Part shown: positions 15,809-23,134 of the stretch, one piece after another | How the letters are laid out: every line of letters begins with the position of its first letter | Numbering within the stretch: the stretch's first letter is position 1 | Virus record (IMG/VR): IMGVR_UViG_3300026319_000018 | Span: 1 to 24,427 of that record | Direction: 5' to 3' (one strand) | Origin: a virus | DNA: 24,427 nucleotides | Program-made: the position numbers and the translations under genes | Notes under the pieces: model-generated | What the model was told of the DNA's origin: nothing | What the model saw: only the letters and a program-made list of their open reading frames with translations | Database searches by the model: none

Positions 15809-17078
15809 GAATTTGCTCCGTTGTCAGAAGAATATTTTTAGGAAGCACTTTACCAATGAACCAGCAGGTCCAATAAAGAAAGTGGATTACTATCCATCCT
15901 CTCAATGTTTTTCTTGCTCCACGAATACCAGCTTTGTGAGCTATGAATTCCGCACGATGATTACATCCAATAGTTGTAATTTTGGAGAGAATAGAATCTG
16001 GGAAGTAACGAAGATGTTTTGAAAGTGGAATTGCCCAGAAATAATAACCTCTTTTGATATTATCATCATATTTTGCAAATACTCTTGATCCAGGAATATA
16101 CCATCTTGTTGGAAGTTTTCCTTGTCTATGGAGTTCAGTACAAACTATCCAACAGAGGAAACAACCTTGGTCATCAGGAGGGGGAGTATTATGGTCATCA
16201 GGATTTGGAAGTGGTTCTCCAGTTGTAGGATCAATATTTGGGTCTCCTCCACCAAATCCAGGACTATTACCAGTAAATGGATCTCCACTACTTCCTCCAC
16301 CTCCAACACTCGTAGTATCACCAGTTACATCTGCTGGTGATGTAGTATTTTCATCAAAATTAAATGGCCCTAAAAATGGAGCATCTGCTATGCTTACTCC
16401 TCCAGGAATAACATCAGTTACAGCAGCAGCAGTACCAGAAGTAGCTCCAAGATCAGTAAGTTGATCTTGAGAAAATCCCAAAGCTTCCGGACCCGCAATA
16501 TTAGCAAGCTGATCTTGAGTATAACCCAATTGTTCTGGTTGAGAAGTCTTATCTCCAGTTACTGCATTAGTTTCATTTCCACTGAGCAATTTTTTCGCTT
16601 TCTGCGCAACCGTCAATCCAATTATTCCTTTTCCTGCTGGAGTAATGCCAGTTCTTTGAGTTTGTACTTTAGAAGCATTAAGTTTAGTATTGACAATACT
16701 AGTAGCAAGCCTTTGTGCATTAGTCTGAGCTTCAAGAACAGCTTGTGCACTTTCAGCTGTAGCTTTCGCAGCAGCCTCACTTTGGAGTTGTCCAAGAGCT
16801 GAATCAGAAACAGTTCTGTTGCCAGCTCCAATACTTGCTGCAATATTTGGTCCGAAAGCTGTTTTCGCTTTCAACAGAATTCCCTGAACCAAATTTGCCA
16901 TATTATCAGGATTGGCTGATCCAAGAATACTTTGCATTAAAGCATCTGCTTGACTACTAACTCCTCCTTCTGGAGAGGAACGAGTAGTAGTTGTTCCAGT
17001 CCCAAACTGGCCAAGAATATCCAAAAGCTCTTTAACTGGATCAGCATTTCCAGTAGGCAATTTTGCTTCAGCGGCCAT
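15789..17078 (-). CDS. Virion-associated protein with Gly/Pro linker and C-terminal Cys-rich domain (429 aa)
   Basis: A 429-residue protein in three parts. Residues about 1-150 are helical, Ala/Gln-rich and typical of structural proteins. Residues about 225-305 form a low-complexity linker rich in Gly, Ser, Pro and Asp (GGGGSSGDPFTGNSPGFGGG, then NTPPPDDQG). A separate C-terminal domain starts with CFLCWIVCTELHRQG. It continues with RGYYFWAIPLSKHLR and a conserved-looking CNHRAEFIAHKAG, and ends in a hydrophobic segment (WIVIHFLYWTCWFIGKVL, about 395-412) likely to be a membrane span. I have no confident family for that domain. AAAGGA precedes the ATG. It follows the holin-like gene by twelve bases. 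Confidence 0.55.
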   Translation of the reverse strand: MAAEAKLPTGNADPVKELLDILGQFGTGTTTTRSSPEGGVSSQADALMQSILGSANPDNMANLVQGILLKAKTAFGPNIAASIGAGNRTVSDSALGQLQSEAAAKATAESAQAVLEAQTNAQRLATSIVNTKLNASKVQTQRTGITPAGKGIIGLTVAQKAKKLLSGNETNAVTGDKTSQPEQLGYTQDQLANIAGPEALGFSQDQLTDLGATSGTAAAVTDVIPGGVSIADAPFLGPFNFDENTTSPADVTGDTTSVGGGGSSGDPFTGNSPGFGGGDPNIDPTTGEPLPNPDDHNTPPPDDQGCFLCWIVCTELHRQGKLPTRWYIPGSRVFAKYDDNIKRGYYFWAIPLSKHLRYFPDSILSKITTIGCNHRAEFIAHKAGIRGARKTLRGWIVIHFLYWTCWFIGKVLPKNILLTTEQIHGRTNS

Positions 17079-17090
17079 TGCTATGATCCT

Positions 17091-17627
17091 TTATTTAGAA
17101 AGATTCTGAATTGTGATATCTTTTGTTTGACTTGTTCTAGTTGTGCCGAATTCAAAGCTATAAACACTATCAATATAACCCAGAAAACGACCAAGCATAA
17201 GAAGCACAACCCCTTTTGCATATTCATTAATATTTGGAGTTATAATAACGTAATAAGCAAGTATCATTACAATAACAAGAGCAAGTGCAGCAAGTATTGT
17301 TGGAGCCCAACTTCTCCTACTTGTTTGCATTTGTCTTGCTGATTCTCTATCTCCTACTGCAAGCTTCTCAAGATCAACATCAAGTGCTTTCATATCCTTT
17401 TTGAATTGATAATCAGCATTCTTGAGAGCAAGAAGTTCTTGAGGTGTAGCATTCTGAAGTTTTTCAGAAATTACTTGTTGATTTTCTTCTTCAGTTGCTT
17501 GAGGATTCGAAGTAATTCCTAGAGTAGTAAGAATAACTTTAGTTGCCATCCCAGCTAAAGGAGTTCCATAAGCTGTGGCAAGCATTGGAGCAATGGTACT
17601 CAAAGTACTTTTCCAATCAAAACTCAT
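17091..17627 (-). CDS. Holin-like membrane protein (3-TM / gene-transfer-agent holin type)
   Basis: A 178-residue protein. The ATG at 17627 was chosen because it forms an ATGA with the stop of the endolysin candidate and has AAAGGA ten bases upstream; a TTG two codons earlier is less likely. The N-terminal third has a Gly/Ala hydrophobic stretch. The middle is a charged helix ending in DRESARQMQ (about 90-98), followed by two likely membrane spans (WAPTILAALALVIVMILAYY and YAKGVVLLMLGRFLGYIDSV) and an FGTTRTSQTK tail. The D-R-x-S-A-R-x-x-Q motif before the spans and the short FG[ST][ST] tail match phage proteins annotated as 3-TM holins. Adjacency to an endolysin candidate supports a lysis role. 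Confidence 0.6.
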   Translation of the reverse strand: MSFDWKSTLSTIAPMLATAYGTPLAGMATKVILTTLGITSNPQATEEENQQVISEKLQNATPQELLALKNADYQFKKDMKALDVDLEKLAVGDRESARQMQTSRRSWAPTILAALALVIVMILAYYVIITPNINEYAKGVVLLMLGRFLGYIDSVYSFEFGTTRTSQTKDITIQNLSK

Positions 17628-18028
17628 TCGCAATCCTTTATCTCAAGATTAAATTCATCAATTGCTGAAGTAAGTCTCATGAATTCAGCAAATCCCTCTT
17701 TAGCGGCAAGAACTGCGGGTTCTTCTTGAAGTGAACCAAATTGCTCACCAATTAGAATACACCCATGTGAATCTTCTTGAATATTCCCTTTGTGAATGAG
17801 AATTTCATCTCTTCCAGGAACATTCATTACTTGAAAAGTGTTTCCAAATTTTGGAGAATTGACTCTTTTGCAAATGTAATTCCCAGCAGGAATACAAGAA
17901 ATTCCATGCTCATTATTTCTCCATGGACGTTCAAGAGTTAATGCGAATGGAATCTGTCCTTCATGAAAGAGGACGCCAAAAGTTGGTATTTCAGAATCTT
18001 TAGTAAGCCGTTTAAGAGCAAAATTCAT
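17624..18028 (-). CDS. DUF5675-type protein, candidate endolysin
   Basis: A 134-residue protein with the layout of DUF5675: TFGVLFHEGQIPFALTLERP (16-35), then CIPAGNYICKR (45-55), VMNVPGRDEILIHKGN (67-82) and DSHGCILIG (86-94). The H79 and S87-H88-G89-C90 pair recalls the active site of L,D-transpeptidases (S-x-G-C with an upstream His), so it may act on peptidoglycan cross-links. Phage members of this family are often found with holins, as here. There is no signal peptide, so export would need the holin. Start is ATG with a two-base gap from the previous gene and no good ribosome site. Confidence 0.65.
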   Translation of the reverse strand: MNFALKRLTKDSEIPTFGVLFHEGQIPFALTLERPWRNNEHGISCIPAGNYICKRVNSPKFGNTFQVMNVPGRDEILIHKGNIQEDSHGCILIGEQFGSLQEEPAVLAAKEGFAEFMRLTSAIDEFNLEIKDCE

Positions 18029-18030
18029 AA

Positions 18031-18363
18031 TTAGCCAATAAGTTTAATGAGAGTGGGCCAACTTATAATTCCTAAACTCACAAGTAGTAATCCTAAGGCT
18101 CCAACAACAATAAATTTAATAAGAAATTTATATAAATCTTTTTTTATTTCTTCCCAAAATTTATTTTTAAGTATTAAATCAGCTTCTCTTGTATCAAGAA
18201 AATTCTTTATTTTTGGAAGAGTATCAAGATGATCTATTCTATGTTGATCCCCAGTTATCCCAAAATACATTTCCATTTCATTTCGGAAACTTTCCCTAAC
18301 AATGTTATATATTAATTTCTCTTTTTCATCTAACTTATTAAATAATATATCATTAGTAGGCAT
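18031..18363 (-). CDS. One-span membrane protein, possible holin or spanin component (110 aa)
   Basis: A 110-residue protein. The first 80 residues are charged and helical (NKLDEKEKLIYNIVRESF, then LILKNKFWEEIKKDLYKFL), followed by one strong membrane span (FIVVGALGLLLVSLGIISWP, about 84-103) near the C-terminus. The cytoplasm-heavy, C-terminally anchored layout and the place just before the endolysin candidate suggest a lysis accessory or second holin. I cannot assign a family. AAGGA stands eight bases before the ATG. Confidence 0.6.
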   Translation of the reverse strand: MPTNDILFNKLDEKEKLIYNIVRESFRNEMEMYFGITGDQHRIDHLDTLPKIKNFLDTREADLILKNKFWEEIKKDLYKFLIKFIVVGALGLLLVSLGIISWPTLIKLIG

Positions 18364-18386
18364 AATTTTCCTTTTTCAGCAAGCAC

Positions 18387-18617
18387 TTATAAAGTTTTTA
18401 AGTCCTCTTTAGTTATCTCTTTAGTCTTAGCAATAGGTGACTTGACGAGTTTTTTAACTTCTGCTTCTTGCACACCTCTTCCAAAATCTGGCATAGTCAC
18501 AGGAGTTGCTGTAAGATGCTCAAGCATTTGAGCAGTTGGGTGATTAATCAAAGCATCTCCAGGATCTTTTGCTATTCTTGCTTGATAATACTTTCCTGCT
18601 TGATCTATAAAAACCAT
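18387..18617 (-). CDS. Hypothetical phage protein (76 aa)
   Basis: A 76-residue soluble protein. The ATG at 18617 is chosen because it has a full AAGGAG just upstream; extending the frame upstream would overlap the preceding gene and give an unlikely basic leader. The product (MVFIDQAGKYYQARIAKDPG at the start) has a lysine-rich C-terminal tail (KSPIAKTKEITKEDLK). No motif recognised. It lies between the signal-peptide gene and the membrane protein gene. Confidence 0.65.
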   Translation of the reverse strand: MVFIDQAGKYYQARIAKDPGDALINHPTAQMLEHLTATPVTMPDFGRGVQEAEVKKLVKSPIAKTKEITKEDLKTL

Positions 18618-18628
18618 TTTACTTCTCC

Positions 18629-18829
18629 TTAAGATTTTGATGGAATATGTGCTTGTTTTCTTTTTTGCATACATTTATCAAAAGCAATTTTCTGTGCTTC
18701 AATTACTTTTGCAGGATGAATTATAGGAGTCTCTTTTGCAACTTTTTCACAAGCTTCTTTATCCCCTGTTGTTTCTACTGCGTAAACTGGCATAGAAAAA
18801 CATAGAATAATTAGCATTGATAATTTCAT
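18629..18829 (-). CDS. Small exported protein with signal peptide (66 aa)
   Basis: A 66-residue protein with a classic signal peptide: MKLSMLIILCFSMPVYA, then VETTGDKEAC, so cleavage after Ala17 is likely. The mature part would be about 49 residues with two Cys that could form a disulphide (CEKVAKE and KCMQKRK), and it is rich in Lys and Glu. There is no lipobox Cys at the cleavage site, so it is not an obvious lipoprotein. AAGGAG lies before the ATG. Placed close to lysis genes, it could act in the periplasm, for example as a spanin-like or inhibitor protein; this is a guess. Confidence 0.65.
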   Translation of the reverse strand: MKLSMLIILCFSMPVYAVETTGDKEACEKVAKETPIIHPAKVIEAQKIAFDKCMQKRKQAHIPSKS

Positions 18830-18849
18830 TTTAACTTCTCCTTAAAAAA

Positions 18850-19434
18850 TTAATGTTGAATATATTGACCAAGTGAGATATCAATATAAGCAACTCCTGG
18901 AGCAACTCCAATCCCTAAAAATTGTTCAGTTCTTCCTGCTGCTGTATCTGGAACAGTTGAGGCAACTCCAAGAACATGAGAAAGATAAATTGCCTGTCCT
19001 GGGAGAATTCCACCAATTGGTAAGATTCCTTGAGAAAGAATTACTTCAGTTCTTGCGCCTGCTACTACACCTCCAACAATATTACAATATCCATAAGCAG
19101 GCTTTCCTAAAGAATCTGAATTTCTAACATTCAAAATACCAGCATTATTATGAAGATTTATAAACGCCCCAAATGCAATATTCTCTGAAGCAATAACATA
19201 TAATCTTCCAGCTTGATGTCGTAATAGTGTATCAGTTGGTATTAATTGAGGCCATTGGGTAATGTCTTTTGTCGTTATTCCTACAAATTGTTCAATTGCT
19301 CTTACTAGATTATTAACTGTATTTATTACGAATTCATAAACTCCTTTAACTTCTGGATTTTTTATTCCATCAGGAGGTGTGTCTGGAATTCCTAAATCTA
19401 CATTAGAATTCAAGACATTCGGATTTTGTGACAT
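18850..19434 (-). CDS. Virion surface / fibre-like protein (194 aa)
   Basis: A 194-residue protein. The N-terminal 60 residues look like an attachment part with a helix (VKGVYEFVINTVNNLVRAIE). The rest is beta-rich with the pattern LPGQAIYLSHVLGVASTVPD followed by a Q-x-L-G-I-G-V-A segment and a final hydrophobic strand. That pattern (G-x-x-hYLS-x-x-x-G-hhT-x-x-P ... iGvA) occurs in small surface, head-fibre or tail proteins of tailed phages. Its stop and start are packed against neighbours, with a two-base gap upstream. Probably on the outside of the particle; the exact place is unknown. Confidence 0.5.
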   Translation of the reverse strand: MSQNPNVLNSNVDLGIPDTPPDGIKNPEVKGVYEFVINTVNNLVRAIEQFVGITTKDITQWPQLIPTDTLLRHQAGRLYVIASENIAFGAFINLHNNAGILNVRNSDSLGKPAYGYCNIVGGVVAGARTEVILSQGILPIGGILPGQAIYLSHVLGVASTVPDTAAGRTEQFLGIGVAPGVAYIDISLGQYIQH

Positions 19435-19436
19435 TA

Positions 19437-21080
19437 CTAACCAATCTTATAACCAGGATTCATTGTAAGTTCAAGTGAAGAAAGATCAAAACTTCCTTTT
19501 GCTACAATGGAATGATTCTTTCCCCAAATATCACATTGATATTTTCTATATCTTCCAGAATTAACTGCAAGAAATGGAGTTACTGCTGGAAGTAAAGTTG
19601 ATCCATCCATACTTGGGAGAATTTTCAAAGTGAAATTAGAACCAACTGGAATTGAATTCACCTCAATTTCATTGATTTGAAGAAGTCTTTCACGCACATA
19701 TTGATATTTTCCTAATATACAAACTCCAGTACAAGCAAGTTGTGTAAGGTCAAAATTCACTGTTTGAACTGTACCATCTTTCTGAAGAAAAGCAAGAGTT
19801 TGTTTAGCATGTTCAGCAGGAAGGAGTTGAGAAGCTAAATCATTCCAAGTAGTAGCTCCAAATCCATCCCATGTAAGAGTTCCAAGAGTATTCCAAGTAA
19901 TATCTCCATAAATACTTGGAATGAAATATTCAAAAACCGCAACATGAGTTATTTTTACTTTTCCCCAACGCTTATAAATTATATCATATACAAGCGCATG
20001 AGTAAATTCTGTGATTCCATAAGAAACTACAAGGAATCTTTTTTCGATAACTGCTACTTGCACCAAAAGATTTGAGCTAAGATTTGTTTGAGTGAATACA
20101 TCATTAACCTCATCATAATCCTCGAAGATTTTATCACTAAGAAAATCAGTAATATCCCCAAAGGAAGGAATTGCATTACTCTTGTCAACTCTCTGAAGTC
20201 CAGCTCGTGTCCAGATATAATGATAAGGACCATTATATTGCCAGAATATCTGTGTAGGAGGAATTATTCCACCACTCCCAGTAATTTCAAGATAATTAAA
20301 TGGAAAACGAATATTCTGAGTGAAGGACGCCCCGATTGCGTTAGCAGTCGTGTAAATAATGAATCCAGTTGATACTGGAAGACAAATAACAATCTTCCCT
20401 TTTATATCCTGAGGAATGCTGAATCCAGCCCCAGTGGTTATATCTGGCGTCAAGTTCAGTGGATCAAGTCCTGAAGAACGAAAAACATTAAAATCATCCC
20501 AAGCAATTAAGAATCCGTTAGAAGATGTTATTCCATTAAGATTAGCAGCTACAATACCAGTAAGAACAACAACATCAAATATTTTAGTTGTGGAATTGTA
20601 TTCAAAAACACCAGTATTCTTATAGCATATGTAAGTATGCCCATTTACATATGCTATAGTTACTATTGGGGAATTTATTGGAAGTGGATTAATTGCTGAA
20701 CGAAGAGGAATTGGAGCCCAGACTCCTACATTACCATCAAATACATAATTTGCTCCATTTGATGGGGAGTATAGAAAACGATTTTCACTGGGGTCACGAA
20801 GAATAGCCATTGCATTAAAATCAATATGTCCAGGAAGCCCAGCAATTTGCAGAGTAAATCCTATACTACGAAGTCCCTCAGAAACTGGCATAACATTATG
20901 CATGTAATATGCTTGAGGAATTCCAATATCTTTATCTTCATCTGCTGGATTTCCAAGAACATTCGCACGAAGAGCAAAAGCTTGATCTTGTTTTGGGACA
21001 ATAATTGTACGCCCATGATGCTGGGAAAGAAAAGGAAAATGCTGTGAAAGAGTATTAGCACGATAAGAAATTGTAGGCAT
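19437..21080 (-). CDS. Beta-propeller-like tail / head-tail stabilisation protein (547 aa)
   Basis: A 547-residue beta-rich protein. Repeated strand blades are visible, with segments such as FDGNVGVWAPIP, YVNGHTYICYKNTGVFEYN and ALVYDIIYKRWGKVKI, the last matching the Y-D-x-x-x-x-RWG motif of phage tail propeller proteins. A triplet DITWNTLGTLTWDGFGATTW (around residues 393-412) repeats the T-W-x-x-[LF]-G unit. Such proteins of about 500-600 residues sit in podovirus and siphovirus tail or stabilising rings. It lies between fibre-type genes, as expected for a tail part. The gene carries a perfect 14-bp inverted repeat. Confidence 0.6.
   Translation of the reverse strand: MPTISYRANTLSQHFPFLSQHHGRTIIVPKQDQAFALRANVLGNPADEDKDIGIPQAYYMHNVMPVSEGLRSIGFTLQIAGLPGHIDFNAMAILRDPSENRFLYSPSNGANYVFDGNVGVWAPIPLRSAINPLPINSPIVTIAYVNGHTYICYKNTGVFEYNSTTKIFDVVVLTGIVAANLNGITSSNGFLIAWDDFNVFRSSGLDPLNLTPDITTGAGFSIPQDIKGKIVICLPVSTGFIIYTTANAIGASFTQNIRFPFNYLEITGSGGIIPPTQIFWQYNGPYHYIWTRAGLQRVDKSNAIPSFGDITDFLSDKIFEDYDEVNDVFTQTNLSSNLLVQVAVIEKRFLVVSYGITEFTHALVYDIIYKRWGKVKITHVAVFEYFIPSIYGDITWNTLGTLTWDGFGATTWNDLASQLLPAEHAKQTLAFLQKDGTVQTVNFDLTQLACTGVCILGKYQYVRERLLQINEIEVNSIPVGSNFTLKILPSMDGSTLLPAVTPFLAVNSGRYRKYQCDIWGKNHSIVAKGSFDLSSLELTMNPGYKIG
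19890..19922. repeat. Perfect 10-bp inverted repeat
   Basis: ATTCCAAGTA (19890-19899) and TACTTGGAAT (19913-19922) with a 13-base loop, inside the beta-propeller gene. It may be chance in AT-rich sequence that also carries the repeated T-W codons. Confidence 0.5.
20621..20658. repeat. Perfect 14-bp inverted repeat with 10-base loop
   Basis: TATAGCATATGTAA (20621-20634) and TTACATATGCTATA (20645-20658) pair without mismatch around a 10-base loop. It lies inside the beta-propeller gene and encodes part of an I-A-Y-V-N-G-H-T-Y-I-C-Y stretch on the - strand. It could fold in RNA or extrude as a cruciform. Confidence 0.85.
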
Positions 21081-21098
21081 TTTCCTATTCTTAAGAAA

Positions 21099-21389
21099 TT
21101 AATCTTCCACTGCTGGAGGCAATTCTACTGGAACTCCTAAATCTTTCATATCAGCGAGAAGTGCATCCATTCCATCTAATTGCTTTTGTAAATTTTTCTT
21201 TACTGCAAGAATTTCTACAATATTCAATGGCCCCAAATCTGGCATTTGTGTTTGACCAGTATTAGGATCAAATTTTTGAATAAATACAACTGCAACTCCA
21301 TCTATTCCACCTTTAGTTCCCCCCATTTTATGAAGTTCAATTCCACCTTTCTTTTTCAATTCTACATATCTTGTCGGATCAATTTGCAT
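21099..21389 (-). CDS. Hypothetical virion-region protein (96 aa)
   Basis: A 96-residue protein with GGAG before the ATG. The first half has a Gly-rich stretch (KKKGGIELHKMGGTKGGIDG, residues 12-31) and a strand (VAVVFIQKFDPNTG). The second half is a helix (VEILAVKKNLQKQLDGMDAL) with an acidic, Pro-containing end. Unknown; by position between the tail fibre and the propeller gene it may be a small tail component or assembly helper. Confidence 0.6.
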   Translation of the reverse strand: MQIDPTRYVELKKKGGIELHKMGGTKGGIDGVAVVFIQKFDPNTGQTQMPDLGPLNIVEILAVKKNLQKQLDGMDALLADMKDLGVPVELPPAVED

Positions 21390-21419
21390 TTGAAAATTCT
21401 CCAGTTAAAAATTAAAAAA

Positions 21420-22961
21420 CTAACGCATACGTCTTGCACGAATTCTACCATAAGCTTTTAATGTACTTATAGTAAACGTTCCTTGGGCTATTAAATAGAT
21501 TGTAGTACTAGTCGACACACTTATGCGCCTAGTAGGTAATGACCAAAATTGATCAGCACCAGCAGTAGGTACTGTAGCAGGAGTTTCATAATCGAAAAAA
21601 CCACCAATAAAGGCATCTAAAGCTCCTGTAGTTGTACTTATAGCTCCAATCAAGTTAGTGTAACTGGTAGTTGCTCCAAATAAGAATGCCATCGTACCTG
21701 ACACGTCCCAGTCTCCAGCGCCTAGTGTAATATTTGTAATATTTGAAGCCACACCAGTAGTCAAAGCAACAGCGGAACCACTTGCTACGCTCGCATCAAT
21801 GTATTCCCCATATTGACCTGTTGCTGCACTATCACTAGTTGTTGTGCCAACGATAGCTACACCACCACCACCAGCAGTACCTAGAATTGGATTATTCGGG
21901 GAAACTGCACCAGCAGCAGTAATATTACGATTGGCAGAGGCAGTTCCTAGAACTGTGAACTGAGTAGTACCCCCAGGAGCCTCAAATACAATACTGCCTG
22001 TACCCGAAGCAATAAGACGCATACCTATATTAGTATCTGTACCTAAAGATTGTATGAATGGTGATTGTCCCGTTGAGCCACCTGTAAGATTCAAATAATT
22101 AGCAGTATTAGCTGTGTGCATGAATCTTGCTTGCAATTGGCGACCACTGTTTACATCGCCTGTGAAGGTGCCCCCAGTCGTGATATCAACTGGGCTTGTT
22201 CCCTTGGAGCCTAATACCAATCCAATATTTGTATCACCACCATTGGAAAATACAACAGGAGCAAATGGTGAACTTCCACCTTGTATACTTGCAAAATTCG
22301 TCCCATCACCAGCGTTGACGATCTTAATCTGTGTGGCCCCATTATTCGTCCTGAGTGATAGTGATCCGGTGGTACCGGAGTCAATCGACAGTGTCACCAC
22401 GCTTGTGCCAAATCTCGCAGTTCCGATCGAATCGACGCTGGCAACAGTAGTACCTCCACCTGATCCATTTTGCAAATCTAAAATAAGATTACCAGCAATT
22501 CCAGCATCATTACGAACAATGCGAACAGTGCCTATATTACTTGGGCCAAGAATATCTAATGGTTTTCCTGGTACAATACCAATCCCAAGTCTTTTATTAA
22601 TATTATCCCAGAAAAGATTTGCAGGGTCCTGGGCAAAAGTATTCCCCGCAGCACCAAATATAATTCCGCCAACTGCTACAGCGAATCCTATGTTCGCTAC
22701 GGAACGTCTCCATCTTCCAGTTGCTGGCACTGGAATAGGTGCAATAACATCTACTGCATCATCAGCAAGAACTGATGCAGGATCATAGTAAAATGTACCA
22801 CCCAAACCATCACCTTTAGTAACTCCACCGTCAACTTCAATAGTAACATTTAATGTACTTGGTGGAGGAGTTAATGCTTTGAGAATAGCAAAAGTTTCAG
22901 TAGCAAATACATCTCTTGTTGGAGTATTTGTGCCAAAACTTCCCCAGACTGAATAAGTCAT
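21420..22961 (-). CDS. Tail fibre / adhesin protein (513 aa)
   Basis: A 513-residue fibre. The ATG at 22961 is chosen for its AGGAG site and because it overlaps the stop of the 58-aa gene (ATGA). The N-terminus (GGVTKGDGLGGTFYYDPAS, about 45-63, then GRWRR) resembles the virion-binding end of phage fibres and spikes. Next, NKRLGIGIVPGKPLDI (about 122-137) is a fibre-shaft motif. Two related repeats around 222-263 and 289-331 share the core D-T-N-I-G-h-x-L-x-x-x-G-T. The end (ITLGAGDWDVSGTMAF, about 411-426 and on) resembles phage receptor-binding or trimer-forming domains. It is Gly/Ala/Thr/Ser rich. Its DNA is visibly richer in G and C than its neighbours, suggesting exchange with other phages. 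Confidence 0.75.
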   Translation of the reverse strand: MTYSVWGSFGTNTPTRDVFATETFAILKALTPPPSTLNVTIEVDGGVTKGDGLGGTFYYDPASVLADDAVDVIAPIPVPATGRWRRSVANIGFAVAVGGIIFGAAGNTFAQDPANLFWDNINKRLGIGIVPGKPLDILGPSNIGTVRIVRNDAGIAGNLILDLQNGSGGGTTVASVDSIGTARFGTSVVTLSIDSGTTGSLSLRTNNGATQIKIVNAGDGTNFASIQGGSSPFAPVVFSNGGDTNIGLVLGSKGTSPVDITTGGTFTGDVNSGRQLQARFMHTANTANYLNLTGGSTGQSPFIQSLGTDTNIGMRLIASGTGSIVFEAPGGTTQFTVLGTASANRNITAAGAVSPNNPILGTAGGGGVAIVGTTTSDSAATGQYGEYIDASVASGSAVALTTGVASNITNITLGAGDWDVSGTMAFLFGATTSYTNLIGAISTTTGALDAFIGGFFDYETPATVPTAGADQFWSLPTRRISVSTSTTIYLIAQGTFTISTLKAYGRIRARRMR

Positions 22962-23134
22962 AAATAAAATACTCCTATTGGAGCACAATTAAGAATTACG
23001 TCTCCCATATTTTCTTTAGGTGTTGTAGGAGAAGAAAGCATACCAAAAGCATAAATAAAGGGAACTACAGCCCAAACAGAATGAAGAATAATTAATTTTA
23101 TTCCTATGAAAGTTCCACAAAAAATTGAGGTCAT
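22958..23134 (-). CDS. Small membrane protein (58 aa), between the two receptor-binding genes
   Basis: A 58-codon frame that starts in an ATGA with the stop of the upstream tail gene and ends in an ATGA with the start of the tail fibre. Residues about 8-32 (TFIGIKLIILHSVWAVVPFI and on) form a likely membrane span, followed by a polar tail (SSPTTPKENMGD) and a short hydrophobic end. Both overlaps fit the coupling style of this phage, so it is likely real. Function unknown; a holin-like or host-surface role is possible. Confidence 0.6.
   Translation of the reverse strand: MTSIFCGTFIGIKLIILHSVWAVVPFIYAFGMLSSPTTPKENMGDVILNCAPIGVFYL
22972..22983 (-). promoter_or_regulatory. Small hairpin over the tail fibre ribosome site
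   Basis: On the - strand CTCC and GGAG form a 4-bp stem with an AATA loop. The GGAG arm is part of the AGGAG ribosome site of the tail fibre. Ribosomes reading the 58-aa gene pass over it, so fibre translation could be tied to that gene. The stem is short and may be chance. Confidence 0.3.

Noticed and set aside
22114-22788. Long + strand open frame opposite the tail fibre
   Set aside because: It is a shadow of the fibre gene; the product is Pro/Val-rich with no motif, while the - strand frame has clear fibre features.
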